Made by a program: the position numbers and the translations under genes. The notes under the pieces are model-generated. The model was not told the DNA's origin and made no database searches. It was given only the letters and a program-made list of their open reading frames with translations. 64,000 nt of DNA from RYN-230 sp963718305 (GTDB lineage Bacteria > Actinomycetota > Actinomycetes > Streptosporangiales > Streptosporangiaceae): NCBI GenBank assembly GCA_963718305.1, contig CAVQZG010000008.1, forward strand, positions 402,110 to 466,109. Reading direction: 5' to 3'. Shown here one piece after another: positions 58,666 through 64,000 of this stretch; the stretch's first letter is position 1, and each line of letters starts with the position of its first letter.

Positions 58666-59070
58666 CTAATTCAGGGCGCCCAGGAGTTCCCGGCAGGCCT
58701 GCTCGCAGCGTCGGCAGGCTTCGGCGCAGACCCGGCAGTGCGCATGGTGCTGGGCGTGCCGCTCGCACTCGTCGCCGCAGCTCTGGCAGATGGCCACGCA
58801 GGCCTGCAGCAGCGGCTTGGCCACATCGGCGTCATACGCCGCCGGGCGGCTGATGACCCCGGCGGTGGCGGCGCAGACATCGACGCAGTTCAGGCACAGC
58901 CGGATGCACTTGACCATCTCGGCCAGGTTGTGCTCGTCCAAGTCAGCGTCGGTGTCAGCGGCGCAGGCCTGGACGCAGTCGCTCACCGCGTCGATGGCGG
59001 CGGCCAGCACGTCGGCGTCGACGTTGATGGCGCCCGAGTAGGTGCCTAGCATCTCCCTGGCGTAGCTCAT
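58666..59070 (-). CDS. Four-helix-bundle cysteine-rich copper-binding protein (DUF326-like)
   Basis: A 134-residue cytosolic-type protein with 15 cysteines arranged along four predicted helices: SDCVQACAADT, MVKCIRLCLNCVDVCAAT, LLQACVAICQSCGDECERHA and HCRVCAEACRRCEQACREL. The spacing of CxxC and CxxxC along helices matches the DUF326/copper-storage (Csp-like) family, which holds many Cu(I) ions in the bundle core. GGAGGG precedes ATG 59070. It converges with the DUF2182 gene, so the four metal-related genes lie within 2.5 kb. Confidence 0.85.
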   Translation of the reverse strand: MSYAREMLGTYSGAINVDADVLAAAIDAVSDCVQACAADTDADLDEHNLAEMVKCIRLCLNCVDVCAATAGVISRPAAYDADVAKPLLQACVAICQSCGDECERHAQHHAHCRVCAEACRRCEQACRELLGALN

Positions 59071-59536
59071 GGGCCCTCCCCTTTGAAGGCGACTAAGGCG
59101 ATGCAGCAACAGCACCTAGGTACCCACAGGCCGTGCGGATTATCAGCAGGGCGGAAGTAGCCATCCGGCGGCTCCTGCCGACAGGCTGCGGTGAGTCGAT
59201 GAGGCGCTGGATTCGACTGGACCCCGCCGTTCCTCCGGCGCCGAGGGATCGGGCAGGAACCCGGGCCGCGGCCAGGGTCAACAGCGCGTTGGCCAGCGTC
59301 AGCCGGTGCGCCCGCCCGGCCGCGACGTCATCGGCAGCCAGCCATTCAGTGTCCAGCCTTGCGTGTTCGTCACAGGCATATCAGCCAGTTCGGCATATTC
59401 GCTTGTTGGCCCAGTTATCTATGGGCTGAGATCGCTATTGGCTACTCTCTTGGTGGATCCGTGTTCAGCCGCCCGTGGCGACGGCGGCCTCTGCGGCAGG
59501 TGTTTCCTGGGTCCAGCCGCCGTTTGCCGAGGGCCG
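59071..59536. other. Intergenic region, 466 bp
   Basis: Between the Cys-rich protein start and the stop of the NB-ARC gene. GC content drops in 59350-59460. I see no gene, tRNA or clear hairpin; the 3' part presumably serves as the NB-ARC gene's trailer. Confidence 0.45.
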
Positions 59537-61771
59537 TTAAGTTGACGGACCCGCCTGGCCCAGCTCGCGCAGGTCGATGGCCAGGTTGTGGGCGGAGTTC
59601 AGGGTGTCGGGGTGGTCTGGGCCCAGGATGCGGCGGCGGCGGTCGAGGGTGTCTTGGTTCAGGTCGCGGGCGGCCTGGACCTCGCCCAGCTCGCGCAGGT
59701 CGATGGCCAGGTTGTGGGCGGAGTTCAGGGTGTCGGGGTGGTCTTGGCCCAGGATGCGGCGGCGGCGGTCGAGGGTGTCTTGGTTCAGGTCGCGGGCGGC
59801 CTGGACCTCGCCCAGCTCGCGCAGGTCGATGGCCAGGTTGTGGGCGGAGTTCAGGGTGTCGGGGTGGTCTGGGCCCAGGATGCGGCGGCGGCGGTCGAGG
59901 GTGTCTTGGTTCAGGTCGCGGGCGGCCTGGACCTCGCCCAGCTCGCGCAGATCGTGGGCCAGGATGGTGGCGGAGCCCAACGTGCTGCGGTGGTCTTGGC
60001 CCCGGACGCGGCGGTGGCGGTCGAGGGTGTCTTGGTTCAGGTCGCGGGCGGCCTGGACGTCGCCGAGCTTGCGCAGGTTGATGGCCAGGTTGTGGGCGGA
60101 GTAGAGGGTGTCGAGGTGGTCTGGGCCCAGGACGCGGCGGCGGCGGGCCAGGGTGTCGTGGTTCAGGTCGCGTGATTCGGCGTGGCGGCCCATCTCCAGC
60201 AGCGTCCGGGCGAGATAGTGCGCGGCCGTCAGCGTGTGCGGATGGTCCTCGCCGAGCCGGTCGCGCCAGTGCTGGTGAAGACCGCTGGCGAGATCATGGG
60301 CTGTGCGGATATCGCCCCGCTCGAGCAGGTACCAGCATGTGTGGCCGGCTAGCTCGCGCAGGGCGGGGTTGCCGGTAGCGGCCAGGTCGGCGGCCAGCAC
60401 GTGCGGCGTCAGCCGCGCCCACCGGGGCCAGATAGCTGGATTTAGCCAGTCGCCGGGGTGGCTGGCGGCCAGGAACGCCTCGGCGTATTTGCGGGTGGCG
60501 GCGGCCTGGGCGGGGGTGAGCCGTTCGCGCAGGATGGCCTGGGTGAGCCGGTGCATCTGCAGCCCGCGGTGATCGATACGGGCCAGCGACTGCCTTGTCA
60601 TGTGCGCCAGGGTCTGCCGCCAGGCCAGCGGGTCCGCGGCCCGGGCCGCCAGCTCGCCGGGCAGGACGCTGGCGGCGCCGGTGAACAGGCTCTGCGGGAT
60701 CGGTTCGGGTGCCAAGAACGCGCACACGCTGGCCAGCTCAGCCGCGGCCGGGTCCTGGCGGGCGAGCCGGTCCGCGATCAGACCGGTGGCGGCCGCCAGC
60801 GACCGAGGGTAAGACCCCGGCGCCCCCTGGGCCAGCAGCTGCCCGGCTCGGGTCCGCAGCAGCACCAGGAACTCATCGGCTGCCATGCCGGTGTCCGCCA
60901 TAAACCCCGCCGCCTGGGCGATGGCCAGTGGCAGGTCCCCGAGCTCGGCGGCGAGCCGGTCCGCGTCGGCTCCGGAGAGCACAGTGACCCGGGCCTGCAA
61001 GATCGCCACCGACTCGGCCCGGGCCAGCACGTCCACCTCGACCGGTACGGCGACCTCCTCCCAGCCCCGCTGCCGGGAGGTGATCAGCACATGCCCGCCA
61101 CCGCCAGGCAGCCACGCTGCCACGTCCGCGGGGTCCTCGGCGTTGTCGAACACCAGCAGCCACCGGCCGCGGTGCCGCAGCTCGGCCAGCACCGCCGCCC
61201 GCACCGCCTCGGTCCCGGCCCCGGGCTGCACGCACCCCAGCGCAAGGCCAAGGGTGGCGACCTGGTCCCCGATCAGCCCACCCTGCTCGGCGTTGATCCA
61301 CCAGGCCAGGTCATAGGCCCCGGCGAACCGGTGCGCGTACTCGGCCGCCAGCTGGGTCTTGCCCACCCCACCCATCCCGTGCAGCGCCTGCACCACCGCC
61401 TTATCCCCGGCCAGCAACTGCTCCCGCACCTCAGCCAGCAGATCGTCCCGGCCGGTGAACCCCGGATTACGGGCGGGGATGTTCCACACCCGCGGCCTCG
61501 CCCCTCGCACGGCCCCCAGCACCTCTGCAGCCGGGGCCAGCCCGCGGGCCGCCGCCACGAACACCGCGCGCACCGGCTCACCCAGGCCCAGCGCGCCGCC
61601 CAGCAACACCGCGGTGTCCTTGCGGGCAGTGCGGTTGATGCCCCGCTCCAGGTCACTGACCGATCGCGGGCTCAGGCCCGCCGCCTCTGCCAGCTCCTCC
61701 TGCGTCAGCCCGGCCTCGGCCCGCAACTGCCGCAGCAACCCGGCGAATCCCAGCGCAGGCTGCTCCGCCAT
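59537..61771 (-). CDS. XRE-HTH / NB-ARC ATPase / TPR regulator with expanded near-identical TPRs
   Basis: A 744-residue STAND-type protein. Residues 8-70 are an XRE helix-turn-helix (LLRQLRAEAGLTQEELAEAA, LSPRSVSDLERGI). The NB-ARC ATPase has its P-loop at 132-139 (GMGGVGKT) and Walker B at 204-210 (LLVFDN), then winged-helix and helical parts (HRLTQAILRERLT). From about residue 525 there are five kinesin-light-chain-type TPRs of 42 residues (AARDLNQDTLDRRRRILGPD and so on); the last three are almost identical. Such proteins sense a ligand through the repeats and switch by ATP binding; roles proposed for relatives include regulation and phage defence. ATG 61771 fits the conserved start. A decayed tandem copy lies upstream. 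Confidence 0.88.
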   Translation of the reverse strand: MAEQPALGFAGLLRQLRAEAGLTQEELAEAAGLSPRSVSDLERGINRTARKDTAVLLGGALGLGEPVRAVFVAAARGLAPAAEVLGAVRGARPRVWNIPARNPGFTGRDDLLAEVREQLLAGDKAVVQALHGMGGVGKTQLAAEYAHRFAGAYDLAWWINAEQGGLIGDQVATLGLALGCVQPGAGTEAVRAAVLAELRHRGRWLLVFDNAEDPADVAAWLPGGGGHVLITSRQRGWEEVAVPVEVDVLARAESVAILQARVTVLSGADADRLAAELGDLPLAIAQAAGFMADTGMAADEFLVLLRTRAGQLLAQGAPGSYPRSLAAATGLIADRLARQDPAAAELASVCAFLAPEPIPQSLFTGAASVLPGELAARAADPLAWRQTLAHMTRQSLARIDHRGLQMHRLTQAILRERLTPAQAAATRKYAEAFLAASHPGDWLNPAIWPRWARLTPHVLAADLAATGNPALRELAGHTCWYLLERGDIRTAHDLASGLHQHWRDRLGEDHPHTLTAAHYLARTLLEMGRHAESRDLNHDTLARRRRVLGPDHLDTLYSAHNLAINLRKLGDVQAARDLNQDTLDRHRRVRGQDHRSTLGSATILAHDLRELGEVQAARDLNQDTLDRRRRILGPDHPDTLNSAHNLAIDLRELGEVQAARDLNQDTLDRRRRILGQDHPDTLNSAHNLAIDLRELGEVQAARDLNQDTLDRRRRILGPDHPDTLNSAHNLAIDLRELGQAGPST
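59559..60188 (-). repeat. Five tandem 126-bp repeats encoding TPR units
   Basis: Unit borders at 59559, 59685, 59811, 59937 and 60063 are exactly 126 bp apart. The first three units (C-terminal in the protein) differ by about one base (tgggcc/ttggcc); units 4 and 5 are more diverged. The pattern shows recent, in-frame expansion at the 3' end of the gene. Confidence 0.93.
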
Positions 61772-61799
61772 GATCCCGGCATCCCCGGCGCTGGTGTCG

Positions 61800-63403
61800 C
61801 AGGTCGCGTGATTCGGCGTGGCGGCCCATCTCCAGCAGCGTCCAGGCGAGATAGTGCGCGGCCGTCAGCGTGTGCTGGTGGTCCTCGCCGAGCCGGTCGC
61901 GCCACTGCTGGTGAAGACCGCTGGCGAGATCATGGGCGGTGCGGGTATCGCCCCGCTCGATCAGGTACCAGCATGTGTGGCGGGCTAGCTCGCGCAGGGC
62001 GGGGTTGTCGGTGGCGGCCAGGTCGGCGGCCAGCACGTGCGGCGTCAGCCGCGCCCACCGGGGCCAGGTGACCGGATTCGGCGGGTCGCCGGGGTTGCTG
62101 GCGGCCAGCAACGCCTCGGCGTATTTGCGGGTCGCGGCGGCCCGGGCGGGGTGAGCCAGTCGCGGAAAATGGCCTGGGTGAGCCGGTGCATCTGCAGCCC
62201 GCGGTGATCGATACGGGCCAGCGACTGCCTCGTCACGTGGGCCAGGGTCTGCCGCCAGGCCAGCGGGTCCCGGCCCGGGCCGCCAGTTCGCCGGGCAAGA
62301 CGCTGGCGGCGCCGGTGAACAAGCTCTCCGGGATCGGCTCGGGCGCCAGGAACGCGCACAGGCTGGCCAGCTCGGCCGCGGCCGGGTCCTGGCGGGCGAG
62401 CCGGTCCGCGATCAGGCCGGTGGCGGCCGCCAGCGACCGAGGGTAAGACCCCGGCGACCCCTGGGCCAGCAGCTGCCCGGCCCGGGTCCGCAGCAGCACC
62501 AGGAACTCATCGGCTGCCATGCCGGTGTCCGCCATGAACCCCGCCGCCTGGGCGATGGCCAGCGGCAGATCCCCGAGCTCGGCGGCGAGCCGGTCGGCGT
62601 CGGCTCCGGGAGCACGTTGACCCGGGTCTTCGAGATCGCCACGGACTCGGCCCGGGCGAGCACGTCTATCTCGACCGGCACGGCGACCTCGTCCCAGCCC
62701 CTCTGCCGGGAGGTGATCAGCACATGCCCGCCGCCGCCAGGCAGCCACGGCGCCACGTCCGCGGGGTCCTCGGCGTTGTCGAAGACCAGCAGCCACCGGC
62801 CGCGGTGCCGCAGCTCGGCCAGCACCGCCGCCCGCACCGCCTCGGTCCCGGCCCCGGGCTGCACGCATCCCAGCGCAAGGCCAAGGGCCGCGACCTGGTC
62901 CCCGATCAGCCCGCCCTGCTCGGCGTTGATCCACCAGGCCAGGTCATAGGCCCCGGCGAACCGGTGCGCGTACTCGGCCGCCAGCTGGGTCTTGCCCACC
63001 CCGCCCATCCCGTGCAGCGCCTGCACCACCGCCGTATCGCCGGCCAGCAGCTGCTCCCGCACCTCAGCCAGCAGTTCGCCCCGGCCGGTAAACCCCGGAT
63101 TACGGGCGGGGATGTTCCACACCCGCGGCCGCGCCCCTCGCAGGGCCCCCAGCACCTCCGCAGCGGGACCAGCCCGCGGGCCGCAGCCACGAACACCGCG
63201 CGCACCGGCTCGGCGAGGCCCAGCGCGCCGCCGAGCAGCACGGCGGTGTCCTTGCGGGCAGTGCGGTTGATGCCCCGCTCCAGGTCGCTGACCGACCGCG
63301 GGCTCAGGCCCGCCGCCTCCGCCAGCTCCTCCTGCGTCAGCCCGGCCTCGGCCCTCAACTGCCGCAGCAGCGCGCCGAACCCCGGCGCGGGCTGCGCCCC
63401 CAT
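61800..63403 (-). pseudogene. Decayed tandem copy of the XRE/NB-ARC gene, no TPR region
   Basis: From ATG 63403 the sequence follows the intact copy (FGALLRQLRAEAGLTQEELA; P-loop GMGGVGKTQLA; Walker B LLVFDNAED) through the helical domain to GRHAESRDL. It has four separate one-base deletions relative to it: near 63166 (CAGCGGGACC), 62608 (CTCCGGGAGC), 62268 (GGTCCCGGCC) and 62150 (GGCGGGGTGAG). Homology ends at about 61800, exactly where the TPR repeats begin in the other copy, and the intact gene's ATG lies 30 bp further on. It cannot make a functional protein. Confidence 0.9.
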
Positions 63404-63684
63404 GGACCCGGCATCCCCCCCGAGGCGCTCACCCCGCCGCACCGTAACCCAGAAGGCGCGGTCGCCCTCCCCCAACAGTAGCCATACCCGCCGACAACCG
63501 ACTCCCGGCGGCGCCCCGAGCGGCACGCCGATCCTGTGGGGCTCCTGTGGGCCAGCACGTGTGGTGTCGCCCGGGTGGCCGGCAGCATGGTAATTGACGG
63601 CGGGAACCTCCCGGCTCGGTGACCGAGTCACTGCAGCGCCCAGACGGGCGCTCATCTTGACCAGCCAACCACTTGGGGGACGAC

Positions 63685-64000
63685 ATGACGGCATCAGCTG
63701 GCGTTGCAACCGCTGCGGACGAAGGGCTGGCCTTCGCCGTGCGCGGTAAACCTGCCGAGGCACAGGCGGCAATCGTCATCGTCGGCCGTGAGCCTGACGC
63801 CCGGCAGATCCTGTATCGGGGAGCTGTCCAAGCGGTACGGCAGCGGACTATCAGATCGTGGTCTCCGGCCGACCCGCGGAGCTGGCACCGTGGATGCGGG
63901 AACTGGCGGCGGCAGGGATGCCAGTGGCGCTGGTCATCGGCGGGGTCGGTGCGCAAGACCCCGATGGCGTCGAGGTGCTTTCCGCGGTACGTGCCATCGA
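63685..64000 (+). pseudogene. 5' part of a response-regulator-like / thioredoxin-reductase-type gene, frameshifted, cut by window edge
   Basis: ATG 63685 follows GGGGGA. The product starts with AQAAIVIVGREPDARQILYR. To continue the fold one must shift frame after 63820 (ELSKRYGS) and again after 63845 (DYQIVVSGRPAELAPWMREL, then GMPVALVIGGVGAQDPDGVE to the edge). This matches the receiver-like N-terminus of fused response regulator/thioredoxin-disulfide reductases (the DDDP acidic motif is replaced by GREP, so phosphorylation is unlikely). Two extra G bases (63820-63821 and 63845-63846) would explain the shifts. The reductase part would lie beyond the window, so the assignment is tentative. 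Confidence 0.55.

Noticed and set aside
59559..60188. Regular repeats considered as a CRISPR array
   Set aside because: Units are 126 bp, directly adjacent without unique spacers, and encode in-frame TPRs; no cas genes are near.

Overview
The window is very GC-rich with GTG/ATG starts and purine-rich ribosome sites. It carries F420-type enzymes (luciferase-like, PPOX class, an NADP:F420 oxidoreductase domain), BTAD and LuxR-ATPase regulators, and a SCO4226-like nickel protein. All of this points to a chromosomal segment of a soil actinomycete (Streptosporangiales/Streptomyces-like). I see no rRNA, tRNA, CRISPR, prophage or plasmid functions. The segment is regulator- and enzyme-rich accessory chromosome.

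Layout. 1-7.3 kb: conserved hypothetical, WYL regulator, VOC protein, amidohydrolase, then a promoter, cobalamin riboswitch, cbtB, cbtA and a broken [2Fe-2S] FhuF-like gene (a B12-controlled cobalt uptake unit), then an F420-type monooxygenase and an SDR. 7.3-26 kb: secreted glucodextranase-like GH15 enzyme, HD-GYP/LuxR regulator with a histidine-kinase remnant behind it, small enzymes, a TPR regulator facing a sigma factor, lactonase-like propeller, ClC protein, S53 lipoprotein protease, thioredoxin and secreted unknowns. 26-38 kb: LysR/SDR pair, a frameshifted MMPL transporter divergent from a TetR gene across a four-unit operator array, VOC/PPOX/methyltransferase genes, an MFS exporter, and a TetR-controlled pair containing an unusual F420-reductase fusion. 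38-43 kb: a 1155-residue membrane-anchored BTAD regulator fused to a beta-propeller and a family 5 solute-binding domain, preceded by three 11-bp-phased TTCA repeats and divergent from a TolB-like secreted propeller. 43-53 kb: dehydrogenase, three epoxide-hydrolase-type alpha/beta hydrolases, a second MFS exporter, an NTF2-like protein and a LuxR-type ATPase regulator.

53-64 kb: a second HD-GYP/LuxR gene cut cleanly by an IS630-type element (TA duplication, about 29-bp inverted ends), a metal-handling cluster (nickel-binding small protein, DUF1326, DUF2182, Cys-rich four-helix protein), an XRE-NB-ARC-TPR protein with almost identical 126-bp TPR repeats, its decayed tandem copy, and the start of a response-regulator-like/thioredoxin-reductase-type gene at the edge.

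A recurring feature is the single-base frameshift: cbtA 3' end, the FhuF-like gene (two), MMPL (one), the decayed XRE-NB-ARC copy (four) and the right-edge gene (two). Some may be assembly errors. The four confined to one of two tandem paralogues look like real decay. The most novel items are the membrane BTAD-propeller-solute-binding fusion with its own putative operator, the paired HD-GYP/LuxR genes (the intact one has lost catalytic residues, the catalytically complete one is IS-interrupted), and the repeat-expanding NB-ARC protein.
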